A stretch of DNA of 64,000 nucleotides, taken from CAWBRT01 sp050015355. GTDB lineage: Bacteria; Acidobacteriota; Terriglobia; Terriglobales; Acidobacteriaceae. The notes under the pieces are model-generated. The model was given only the letters and a program-made list of their open reading frames with translations. It searched no databases and was not told the DNA's origin. Below are positions 17,649 through 26,417 of this stretch, one piece after another. The first letter of the stretch is position 1, and each line of letters opens with the position of its first letter. The position numbers and the translations under genes were made by a program. Location: contig JBEKBO010000004.1 in assembly GCA_050015355.1 (NCBI GenBank), forward strand, positions 17,081 through 81,080, given 5' to 3'.

Positions 17649-18953
17649 CTATTCCTGTTTTACCAGGAAGTACATGGAGAGCGTCAGCAAACTTCCCGCA
17701 ACCATGAGGCCGCCCATCACTGCCAGTCCCGCGGTGAACGAGCCCGTCACAGTCTTCAGCCATCCCATGATCACGGGTCCGAAGAAACCGCCCATCGTGC
17801 CTACCGAATTGATGAACGCCAAACCTCCCGCCGCTCCCAAGCCCGTCAGGAAACGCGGAGGAATCGACCAGAAGATTCCGCGAGAAGCGGTGATACCGAT
17901 CAACGCGACCGAGAGTCCAACCATCGAGATCGTCAAGCTTGGGAAGCGGACCGCGACCAGCAGTCCCACTGCGCCGACGCAGCAGGCGAGTGCCAGATTG
18001 GCGATTCTGCGGCCGGTGCGGTCGACGTATGCGCCCCAAATGATGGTGCCGATGCAACCGAACAGGTACGGGATCGCCGCGACCATACCGATTGAGAAAT
18101 TCGACAGGCGATGTCCCTTAAGAATCTGCGGCAGCCAGATGGCGACGGCGTAGGATCCGATGGTGAAGCAGAGTTGGATTCCGGCCAAGACCAGGACCCG
18201 TGTATCAGCCAAAGCAGCCCACAGGTTCTTTACCGGCCGCTCGCGTTTTTCAGTAGCCAGAGCGCGGACGATCACGTTCCTTTCTTCCGATGTCAACCAC
18301 TTGGCGTCTTGCGGCTTATCCGTCAGCACGAATAAGAGCGCGAATCCGATCAGCACTGCGGGAATACCCTCCGCTATGAATAGCCACTTCCATCCCGCCA
18401 GCCCACACCAACCGTTCAGTTGCATGATGATGCTGGAAAGCGGGCCGCTGATGAGTGAAGCCACCGGAACAGCGATGTGGTACCAGGACATCAAGCGGCT
18501 GCGATATTGTATGGGGAACCAGTAGGTGAAGAAATACATTGCCCCAGGCGTGAACCCGGCCTCGGCGACGCCCAGCAGAAAGCGCGCGATATAGAAGCCC
18601 TTCGCTCCCGTTACGAATGCAGTCGCGGCAGTCACCAGTCCCCAGGTGATCATGATCCGCGCAAGCCAGCGTCGCGCACCAACCCGGTGGAGTATGGCAT
18701 TGCTCGGCACTTCGAAAAAGCAATAGCCGAAGAAAAGAATGCCGGCACCCCAACCGAACGCCAGTTCGGAGAGCCCAATGTCCTTGTTCATCGTCAGCGA
18801 GGCGAAACCAACGTTCGTGCGGTCGATAAAAGCGATGACGTACGAGATCGTCAGAATCGGCACCAGCCTGAGAATGGCCTTTCTGAAAACCCGCCTTTGC
18901 AAAGCAGTGTCTATGCCGGCGGAATCGGATCTTTCGGCCAAGTCGCCCGTCAT
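17649..18953 (-). CDS. MFS transporter, ACS (anion:cation symporter) family
   Basis: A 434-residue carrier with 12 membrane helices. Landmarks are the helix 1 motif AFIDRTNVGFASLTM, GYCFFEVPSNAILHRVGARRWLARIMITWG (ACS loop 2-3), LLGVAEAGFTPGAMYFFTYWFP (helix 4-5) and LTDKPQDAKWLTSEER in the central loop. This pattern is that of phthalate, tartrate, 4-hydroxyphenylacetate and glucarate permeases. It lies upstream of the Ldh2-type dehydrogenase gene in the same direction, so the pair may import and oxidise a hydroxyacid. GAGGGG precedes the ATG. Confidence 0.92.
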   Translation of the reverse strand: MTGDLAERSDSAGIDTALQRRVFRKAILRLVPILTISYVIAFIDRTNVGFASLTMNKDIGLSELAFGWGAGILFFGYCFFEVPSNAILHRVGARRWLARIMITWGLVTAATAFVTGAKGFYIARFLLGVAEAGFTPGAMYFFTYWFPIQYRSRLMSWYHIAVPVASLISGPLSSIIMQLNGWCGLAGWKWLFIAEGIPAVLIGFALLFVLTDKPQDAKWLTSEERNVIVRALATEKRERPVKNLWAALADTRVLVLAGIQLCFTIGSYAVAIWLPQILKGHRLSNFSIGMVAAIPYLFGCIGTIIWGAYVDRTGRRIANLALACCVGAVGLLVAVRFPSLTISMVGLSVALIGITASRGIFWSIPPRFLTGLGAAGGLAFINSVGTMGGFFGPVIMGWLKTVTGSFTAGLAVMGGLMVAGSLLTLSMYFLVKQE

Positions 18954-19162
18954 GTCGATTCCCCTCTATTGCCGCAAACGTCCGAAACAACCGATGGGAA
19001 CAGCCGGTCAACGCAATGCGCTTCAGCGTGAGGCCCTCTCGCCGGACTCGTCTGTTCTTTCAGCTTTGAGCCGATGAATTATATGGTCACGTAATACAAT
19101 GTGCAATCGGGTTTTGCTTCTCGATCGCGCATCGTGATCGTCGGCGAAGAACGGAAAAAAAC

Positions 19163-20472
19163 ATGTCCAACGAGCAGACAGCAGCGCAATTCCGCCGGGG
19201 GTGGATTGGTTTGTTTCTGTTCACCTTGACGATGATCAACTATATCGACCGCATCGCCTTTCTTTCGCGGCGAGACCGATCGCAGCGGAGTTTCATCTCT
19301 CGTCAGTAGCTCTCGGATACCTTTTTTCTTCGTTTCTTTGGACATACACGGCGTTCTTGATTCCCTCCGGCATCGCGGTTGACCGCATGGGCACCAAGCG
19401 CGTCGCCGCCTTTGGCATCTCGCTCTGGTCGCTCTCAACCGCGTTGACGGGGATGGCCTGGAGTTTTCCTTCTCTGCTGGCGACCAGATTGGGAATGGGC
19501 GCAGGCGAGGCGACGAACAATCCGGTGGGCGCGCGTGTTATCCGCGAATGGATTCCCGCCGGTGAGCGTGGCATCCTGAGCGCCATTTTCAACAGCGGGG
19601 CCTACGCCGGGCCTGCGTTGTGCGCAGTCGTGGCTGGAACCCTCATCAACGCCTTCGGCTGGCGCGGATTGTTCGTCTGCGCCGGCTCCATTGGCTTCTT
19701 CTGGCTCGCCGCCTGGCTGCGCTGGTTTCGACGTCCGGAAGATGCCGCATGGCTGGGCGAAGCCGAGCGCCGGAAGATTCTGGCGGAGCGCAAGGCCGAG
19801 GCGTCTCAACTGGACGGCCGCTCTGAAGGACACGGTCTTTTCGCACTGCTTCGCACCAGAACGATGTGGGGGCTTGCACTCACCCAAGGATGCACCACTT
19901 ATACGCAGTACCTGTTCCTCACCTGGTTGCCGAGCTATCTGCAAACCACCAAGAAGCTGACCATCCTGAAGACCGGACTGTTTACGGCCGTTCCCTACGC
20001 GCTGACCGCGGTTCTGATGATCCTGGTTGGCCGCTTCAGCGATCGCCTGTTGAGGCAGCAGGGCGTTGGCAGTGGCCGCCGCCGCAACATGATTGCCGGT
20101 GCTCTGATGGGCGCCTCCATCATTCTTCTCGCGCCGTTCGTGGACAATATCTGGCTTCTGCTTGGGCTGATGACAATCTCCCTAACCGGCATTGCCTCGA
20201 CCACCTCGCTGAATTTCGCTCTGCTCAATGACATGCTGCCCAATCCACGCGACATCGGGAAGGGAATGAGCTTCCTGATAGTGGGCGGCAATACATTCGG
20301 CCTGATGGCGCCGATCGTAACCGGCTACGTGATCGCGGGCACGGGCAGCTACACCTGGGCATTCGTCATCGCCGGCATACTGCTGGTCGGCGGTGCTACG
20401 GCCACTTTGACCATGACGCGCCGACCGATGATTATCCAGTCCGGCGTAAGATCGGTGGCGAGCAGCCAGTGA
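19163..20472 (+). CDS. MFS transporter (ACS family), with an early frameshift
   Basis: The natural start is the ATG at 19163 (MSNEQTAAQFRRGWIGLFLF, then INYIDRIA). At 19257-19258 the frame breaks: GCC TTT CTT TCG should be GCC CTT TCT TTC, one C fewer than needed, after which LSFAARPIAAEFHLSSVALG continues in another frame to 20472. The rest is intact and ACS-like: DRMGTKRVAAFGISLWSLSTAL, GEATNNPVGARVIREWIPAGER and a 12-helix topology like glucarate/galactarate permeases. Without the first helix the protein would not work, so this is either a pseudogene or a base-call error in a C-run. A lactonase gene follows 40 bases downstream. Confidence 0.85.
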
Positions 20473-20512
20473 TTCAGTCGCACTGTCGTCACCATCGAAT
20501 CCGGAGGAAGCC

Positions 20513-21601
20513 ATGTTCGTCTACGTCGGCTCACGTACCACGAAGGAACGAAATGCGCGCGGGCGGGGAATTAATGTTTATCGCATGAACACCGAATCCG
20601 GCTGCTGGAGTCACGTCCAGCTCGTCGGCGATCTCGCCAATCCATCGTTCCTGGCGACGGACCGCAGCCGGCGGTTTCTCTACTCGGTGCATGGTGACTT
20701 CTCCGAGATTTCAGCGTTTGCCATCGACGCCGGCACGGGACGCCTGACCTTCATCAACCGGCAGTCAACTTGCGGCAAGAATCCGGTTCACCTGGCGATC
20801 GACAATACCAACCGTTTCGCTATGGTGGCCAACTACGCGACCGGCACGCTTGCGGTTTTGCCGAGAAATCCGGACGGCTCGCTTGGCCCGGTGGCGCAGC
20901 TTGTCGAATTGCCCGGAACGCCCGGCCCGCACAAGGTGCAGCAGGCGAGCTCGCATCCGCATCATCTTCCGTTCGATCCTGCCGGAAGATTCATCCTGGT
21001 GCCGGACAAAGGCCTCGACCGCATCTTCATTTTTGCCTTCGATGCCTCTACAGGCAAACTCGCGCCGGCCGAAATGCCTTTCGTCACGAGCCGCGAGGGA
21101 TCGGCGCCGCGTCACGTCGCCTTTCATCCATCAGCGCCGTACGCCTACGTAATCAATGAGCTGAACTCGACGATCACGGCTTATCGTTACACCGCCGAGA
21201 GAGGCCGCCTTGAGCCTGTGCAGATTATTCCATCGCTGCCCGATACATTTTTTGGAGAAAATACCGGCGCGGAGATCGCAGTCGCGCCGTCGGGCAGCTT
21301 TCTCTACGCCTCCAACCGCGGTCATGACAGCATAGGCGTTTTTGCGATCGATCAGGGCTCAGGGAGAATTACGCCAGTGGGATGGGAGTCGACACAGGGT
21401 GATGGACCTCGCTTTTTTGCCCTCGACCCCTCAGGGCATTTCCTCTACGCTGCAAATGAAAATAGCGACACGATCTTCCCGTTCCGAGTCGACAGCGCCA
21501 CGGGAAAACTTTCTCCAGCAGGCGGAGTCATCGCCACGGGAAGTCCAGTTTGCATTATCTTCTCGGCTAATGAATATCGTGGCATCGACTTCCATGCATG
21601 A
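20513..21601 (+). CDS. Lactonase, 7-bladed beta-propeller (6-phosphogluconolactonase YbhE type)
   Basis: A 362-residue protein of the lactonase/Pgl propeller family with GGAGGA before the ATG. Repeating propeller strands are visible: FLATDRSRRFLYSVHG, HLAIDNTNRFAMVANY, FDPAGRFILVPDKG, FHPSAPYAYVINE, VAPSGSFLYASNRGHDSIGV and LDPSGHFLYAANENSDTI. The family hydrolyses 6-phosphogluconolactone or related sugar lactones. The preceding MFS carrier and the following isomerase fragment suggest a dedicated sugar-acid or lactone pathway rather than central metabolism. Confidence 0.88.
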   Translation: MFVYVGSRTTKERNARGRGINVYRMNTESGCWSHVQLVGDLANPSFLATDRSRRFLYSVHGDFSEISAFAIDAGTGRLTFINRQSTCGKNPVHLAIDNTNRFAMVANYATGTLAVLPRNPDGSLGPVAQLVELPGTPGPHKVQQASSHPHHLPFDPAGRFILVPDKGLDRIFIFAFDASTGKLAPAEMPFVTSREGSAPRHVAFHPSAPYAYVINELNSTITAYRYTAERGRLEPVQIIPSLPDTFFGENTGAEIAVAPSGSFLYASNRGHDSIGVFAIDQGSGRITPVGWESTQGDGPRFFALDPSGHFLYAANENSDTIFPFRVDSATGKLSPAGGVIATGSPVCIIFSANEYRGIDFHA

Positions 21602-21622
21602 CGGATTCGAACCAGGAGAACT

Positions 21623-21922
21623 ATGTCATTGAAACTGACTTACCCGGTCGGCACACCCGATACGCACGGCAAGTTATTCGCCTATCGCGGAAATCCCGAA
21701 GAAGTATTGGCGGCCCTCCGCGATATCGGGTATTCGGGTGTTGAACTGGCCGTCCGCGATCCGGAAGCGATGGATGCCGGGGAATTCCGCCGCATCGTGG
21801 AACGCTGTGGTTTTGAGGTCGCGGCAGTCGGCACGGGACCGATGGTCGGAGAAGACAAGCACAGCTCCGCCGACAAATCTGTTATTGTCAACGAGTCTCT
21901 AATCACCTTTTCAAATAGGTAA
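21623..21922 (+). pseudogene. Sugar phosphate isomerase/epimerase, N-terminal fragment
   Basis: The first ~82 residues are a clean AP-endonuclease-2-type TIM-barrel start: VLAALRDIGYSGVELAVRD, then AGEFRRIVERCGFEVAAVGTGPM. Full-length relatives have ~270-290 residues. Here the frame leaves the family at about 21885 and stops at 21922, running into the 3' end of the convergent M24 peptidase gene. The metal-binding Glu/Asp/His residues of the barrel are lost. It follows the lactonase gene by 22 bases and would have been the third gene of that operon. Confidence 0.68.
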
Positions 21923-23108
21923 TCTCGTTGGGGAATTTCGTAAGGGCCTCCAGACCGCGCGATCGAACGACACATGTATTCTCCAATCCCACCACGCCTA
22001 TATCAGGGAAAAGAAATTTCGGCTCTATGGCAACAACCATGCGCTCTTCCAGTCGCGTGTCAATACCGTGACCAATTACCGGCCATTCATCGAGTTCAAT
22101 GCCGATTCCATGACCGACAAACCGTGCTTTCTCCCTGTATCCCATGTAGTGATCGCCGAATCCGGCTTGGGCGGCAAGATCTTGAGTAGCAGCAAACAGC
22201 TCCGAGCACCGTGCACCAGGCGTGGCGTTTTCTCTCAAATACTGCTCGATCCTGAGTGCAGTTTCAAAAGCCTCGACCAGGTGTTCTGCAAGCTGGCCGA
22301 AAACGAATATCCGGGTTTGATCGGCCATATACCCGTCGTGCACTCCCGCAAAATCGACCATGATCGGCTCGTTGAGACCGAGGAGTTTCCTCCCTGCGCC
22401 CTGGGGAAATGAAGGATTGAGGCCGCTGCCACCGGTGGCACTGTCGGGATAGCTGGGGGCTGCAAGGTTCGCACCCGACATCACATGACCGTAGAACACT
22501 TCCTGATTGAAGCTTCTTACCCGGACGAAGCCTTGGTGGCCCAGGCTGCGGTAATACCCCTCGAGCCTTCCCGCGAAGGTAAACTCGTTTATCCCGAGTT
22601 CCAGAAACTCCGGCACTTTCGCGAACAGGCGGTCGCTCATGGCTGCGGCCTCGTGCAGCTTGCCAATCTCGTACTCCGATTTGATCATCCGGATCTGACG
22701 GATCAGGGGAGAAACGTCAACGATCTCCGTTTCCGGAAACATAGCCCGAAAGCGCAGATAGTGATTCGCGGGGACAACATCCAGTTCCATTCCGATCTTT
22801 TGGATTTGACGGAAATTTAAACGGATGGTTCCAGGTAGCTCCTTTGACCTGGGGAATTTCTCGACTACAGGCAGGCGGCTTTCTCGACGCGCCCGGTCGA
22901 AGCTCTTTCGCGCGAGCAGGACGGATTCGCCAGACGCGGGTATCAGCAGGTGTCCGTCCTGCCCCGTCCCGGAGAAGTAGAAGAGGTCCGCCCGCTGCAG
23001 GATGATCGCGCCATCGATCCCTTTGTCCTGGAGCAACCGCTGCAATCGTTCCTTCCGGGTTACGAGTTCCTCAACAGGCGTAATGTGCAAGTTGTAGCTC
23101 CTTCCCAC
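21903..23108 (-). CDS. M24-family metallopeptidase (Xaa-Pro aminopeptidase-like)
   Basis: About 395-401 residues. An N-terminal creatinase-like domain (GIDGAIILQRADLFYFSGTGQ) precedes the pita-bread catalytic domain. Metal ligands are seen: VDFAGVHDGYMADQTR (two Asp), FVGHGIGIELDEWPVI (His), VAIEPKF (Glu) and GLENTCVV (Glu). Such enzymes cleave Xaa-Pro bonds, or act as creatinase-like hydrolases. The longest frame begins with GTG at 23108, but a TTG at 23090 follows GGAAGGAG at a better distance. The C-terminus is complete and abuts the truncated isomerase. Confidence 0.87.
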   Translation of the reverse strand: MGRSYNLHITPVEELVTRKERLQRLLQDKGIDGAIILQRADLFYFSGTGQDGHLLIPASGESVLLARKSFDRARRESRLPVVEKFPRSKELPGTIRLNFRQIQKIGMELDVVPANHYLRFRAMFPETEIVDVSPLIRQIRMIKSEYEIGKLHEAAAMSDRLFAKVPEFLELGINEFTFAGRLEGYYRSLGHQGFVRVRSFNQEVFYGHVMSGANLAAPSYPDSATGGSGLNPSFPQGAGRKLLGLNEPIMVDFAGVHDGYMADQTRIFVFGQLAEHLVEAFETALRIEQYLRENATPGARCSELFAATQDLAAQAGFGDHYMGYREKARFVGHGIGIELDEWPVIGHGIDTRLEERMVVAIEPKFLFPDIGVVGLENTCVVRSRGLEALTKFPNEITYLKR

Positions 23109-23170
23109 GGCCTCCCTATCGGCAGCCCTTCGTTTTCCGTGTCGCCGACGATACGCCGGAGAGTGTTCAC

Positions 23171-23281
23171 CTAGCTCGCGGCAATGACACGATTCCCAAG
23201 ACGACCGATCTTTTCGATTTCCACCACGACCTCATCTCCGGTCATTGCGAAGGCGTCGGGGCGTTCGATTTGGGGTTGTTA
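23171..23281 (-). pseudogene. Fumarylacetoacetate-hydrolase family, C-terminal remnant
   Basis: About 36 codons ending at TAG 23171-23173 read ERPDAFAMTGDEVVVEIEKIG then RLGNRVI. This is the characteristic end of FAH-family enzymes (L..GD.V..EIEGIG.L.NPV). A TAA lies in frame immediately upstream near 23281 and no other FAH segment is visible, so only the last eighth of a gene remains. It lies between the M24 peptidase and the split alcohol dehydrogenase, both on the same strand. Confidence 0.55.
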
Positions 23282-23324
23282 CCACCGGCTCCCAAGCCCT
23301 CTCGCCTGCGAGCCTGAAATGGCC

Positions 23325-24373
23325 TTAGTACGTGAGCATCACTTTCATCGCCGTGGCTTTTTCGTGCTCCGCCACCCTGAACGCCTCCAGTACCCTCGTT
23401 AGCGGGAAGCAGTGCGTAATGACCGGCTTGAGGTTCACGCGCCCCTGGCCTAGGAGCATCAGCGCCCGATCCAGAGCGTCGAAGGGGATTCCCCGCGAGC
23501 CGTACATGGTCATCTCCTTCTCTTTGAAGGTGGTCACGGGGAACTCCGAGCAGTTCTCGGCGTTGGTGCCCATGATCACGAGCGAGCCTCTGGGCCGGGT
23601 TACTTCGACTGCGAGGAAGACCGTCCGAGCGGCGGTGATTCCTACCGTCTCAACCGCGACGTCCGCCCCGCGCCCATTGGTGGCCTTGCTGACGACCTGC
23701 CGCAGGTCCTCTTCCGCCGTGCAGACCACACGGTCGGCGCCCATCACCTTGGCGAGTTCCAGGCGGCTCTTAAGCGGATCGGAGATGATGACATAGCATC
23801 CGGCGGCGTGGGCGCAGGCCAGCACATCCATTCCCACCGGGCCGGCGCCAATGATGACCACAACGTCTCCTGCACCGGCTTTCGCCTTCAGCCGGATGGC
23901 GTTATACCCCCTACGGCCAGCGTTTCGGCGATCGCGCCCACGGTAAAGTCCACATTCTCAGGCAGCTCGAGGACGTGGCTGGCCGGCACCTTCATGTACT
24001 CGGCCATGCCGCCATCGGTGCTGAAGCCGACGGAGCTGCCGGCCTGGCAATGGTTCAGGTGTCCGTGGCGGCAGGCCCAGCACTCACCGCATTGGATTTC
24101 CATGGTGGCAGTCACCCGCATGCCAGGTTGGAACTTCTTCACCTTGGCGCCAACACGGCACACCACGCCGGAAAACTCATGCCCAAGGATTCGCGGGTAA
24201 GTGGCCCGCGGATGCCCGCCGTGCAGGGCGAGAATGTCGGAGCCGCAGACCCCGCAGGCCTTCACCTGAATCATTACTTCGTTATCCTTGACCTCCGGGA
24301 CGGGAACCTCTTCCAAGCTCAGGTGCTCCGGCTTGTGTAACACCGCCGCCTTCATCGTTTTCGGGATTTCCAT
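23325..24373 (-). pseudogene. Zinc-dependent medium-chain alcohol dehydrogenase, frameshifted
   Basis: The N-terminal half starts at ATG 24373 (AAAGGAC upstream) and contains ACGVCGSDILALHGG (catalytic zinc Cys), LGHEFSGVV and CGECWACRHGHLNHC (structural zinc). It reads AETLAVGG then stops out of frame. The C-terminal half (23325-23861 onward) continues VIIGAGPVGMDVLACAHAAG and runs to a normal end. The break is in a run of five C at 23907-23911; six (or three) would restore AVGGYNAIRLKAKAG. Joined, the protein is ~349 residues, like sorbitol/threonine dehydrogenases. It is a fresh pseudogene or a homopolymer error. Confidence 0.85.
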
Positions 24374-24482
24374 TTGTAAGTGTCCTTTACGAAGTGATTC
24401 CTGCCGTCCGGAGCTCCCCAACAGGCGCTGCTCTAGCGCCCGTCGAGGTAAACAGCACTCCTTCATCATCCCTACGCCTGCG

Positions 24483-26106
24483 TCACCGGTTGATGTACGA
24501 AAGATAGGGGATGCCGACCGCGAGCAGCGTGCCCAGGAAGATCGCGCCGAAGATTGCGCCCTGAAGCCAGAAATCTTTGCGCGAAATATAGCCGCTCGCA
24601 TAGTAGATCGGGGCCGCGCCGCATGCGTAAGGGGTAATGACTCCCTGCAGCGCCAGCGAGAAGCACAGAAGCATGGCAAAACTTCTTACGGGCATGCCGG
24701 GAATAGACATTCCCGCCACCAACAGCATCGGCAGGACTCCCACCGCCTGCGAGGTGAGATTGGCGAACATGTAGTGGACGACGTAGTAGAGCGCTACCAG
24801 GGCCGCCATGACCATCACAGGCGATAAGCCTGTCAGGTGCGAAGCAACCAGTTTGGCGAACCAGCCCACGAAACCGACTCTGTTCAAGCCATCGGCCAGG
24901 CTGACCAGGGTGCCGAACCACACCAGGACACTCCAGGCAGCTTTATTGGAGAGAATGTCGTCCCAGGTGACGATTCGGCATACCACCATCAAACCGGTGG
25001 CCATGAGGGGCCACGGCTGTGGTGTCCACGATTTTCGTCCCGAAGATCCAGAAAATGAGCGCACAGCCGACGATCAGCGCCAGGCCGATTTCCCGCCACG
25101 AAATCTTGCCCATCTCCGCCAGTTGTTTCCCGGCCCACACCGGGACTTCCGTGCTGGACTTGATTTCAGGCGGATAGATTTTGTAGATGAGGTAGGGCAG
25201 GACGCTCAACAGAATCACCGCCATAGGCAGGAAGCCGATGAACCATTGTGTCCAGGTGATCTCGACCTTGGCGAGTTTCCTTACGATCTCCAAGGAAAAA
25301 GCGTTGGTCGCCAGCCCGGTGGCGAACGTGGCGGCGGTGACGCTGGTGGCACACAAAGCCACCCACATCACGTAACTGCCGAGCTTGCGCGCCGTCTCCC
25401 CAGGGTAGGAGCCGTACAGAGGTGGGATATTTCGAATAATCGGAAAGATGGTCCCTCCGCTGCGGGCGGTGTTGGAGGGAGTTGCCGGAGCCAAAACCAG
25501 ATCGGCCAGCATGATGGCATATCCCAGGCCGAGCGTTTTGGATCCTAAAGTCTTAACCAGACCCAAGGCGATGCGCCGGCCCAGTCCCGTCTTCTCATAG
25601 CCGGTGGAGAACATGAAGGCGGCGAAGATCAGCCAGACCGTGCCGTTGGAGAAACCCGACAGCGCCCAGGCAACGGATGGGCCGGGTCTGGGGTCGACCA
25701 GGCCCAGTACCGTGGCCACGCCCACGCCGACGAATCCAACCGCCGCTGCCGGGAGAGGCTCGATGATAGTTCCGGCTATAACACCGCAAAATACGGCAAA
25801 GAACGCCCAGGCACTGAACTTGAGACCCGCCGGCACGGGAATCAACACGATTATGATCGCGATGATAACGGGCGCGAGAGCTATCCACAGACTCATGGCC
25901 GGTTTCTGCGCGGCAGGCGGTGTGGCAGGCGCGCCGGCTACGGCTAGCGCGGCTTGTGCAGATGTCTTTTCGACGGCAGGCGCCATCACCGCCTGGGCAC
26001 CCGCCCCTGATTGATTCGTCCCAGTAACTTGGCTTTTGCCGCATGCGTGGCAGAGGCCGCTTTCGTCCTGCATCTGCGCCCCACAAAAAGCACAGAACTG
26101 TGCCAT
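24483..26106 (-). pseudogene. DASS/SLC13-type anion symporter with N-terminal zinc ribbon, frameshifted
   Basis: The N-terminus (residues 1-24) is a zinc ribbon with two CxxC pairs (FCAFCGAQ and CHACGK). An Ala/Pro linker follows to ~70, then a CitT/divalent-anion symporter: APATPSNTARSGGTIFPI (substrate SNT motif) and, in the C-terminal half, ANLTSQAVGVLPMLL. The frame breaks at the G-run 25007-25010 on the plus strand: removing one base joins IVDTTAVA to LMATGLMVVCRIVTW. The joined length is ~540 residues. DASS carriers import dicarboxylates, citrate or sulfate with sodium. A zinc ribbon on such a carrier is unusual. Confidence 0.83.
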
Positions 26107-26273
26107 ACGAACTCCGTGAATAAGTGGATTCCGACTGAGACTCTAGCAGTTTTCGACTGGTTGCAGAAGTGCTTTGTTACCGAGGACTAAGGCCGGTATG
26201 AGAGGGTGACCAACGTCAATGTTCGGTCGCGATGAGGAGAAGATTCCCATGAAGCGGGAAGCGGTCGAATTCC

Positions 26274-26305
26274 GGTAGTGTCCTAAACGTGTTTAGGACA
26301 CTACC
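26274..26305. repeat. Perfect 15-bp inverted repeat (2-bp spacer)
   Basis: GGTAGTGTCCTAAAC is followed by GT and then its exact reverse complement. Imperfect pairing continues outward (CCGG/CCGGG and beyond) for another 5-7 bases. It lies between two divergent genes, so it is not a terminator for either. It could be an operator, a small palindromic mobile element or the scar of one. Confidence 0.7.
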
Positions 26306-26365
26306 CGGATTCCTGTTTTTGGGATCACTGTTGAGACGACCTGTTATCATCAACACCCAAAAGGC

Positions 26366-26383
26366 AACCGGTATAGACCGGTT
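26366..26383 (+). promoter_or_regulatory. Candidate operator AACCGGT-ATAG-ACCGGTT
   Basis: A 7-bp perfect dyad with a 4-bp spacer, 34 bases before the start codon of the dehydrogenase gene at 26418. The size and the GGT-N4-ACC core resemble GntR/LacI-class operator sites, but no such regulator gene is in the window. The assignment is inference from symmetry and position. Confidence 0.4.
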
Positions 26384-26417
26384 CTTATCGATCTGAGTTC
26401 CAAGGAGAACGATCGTC

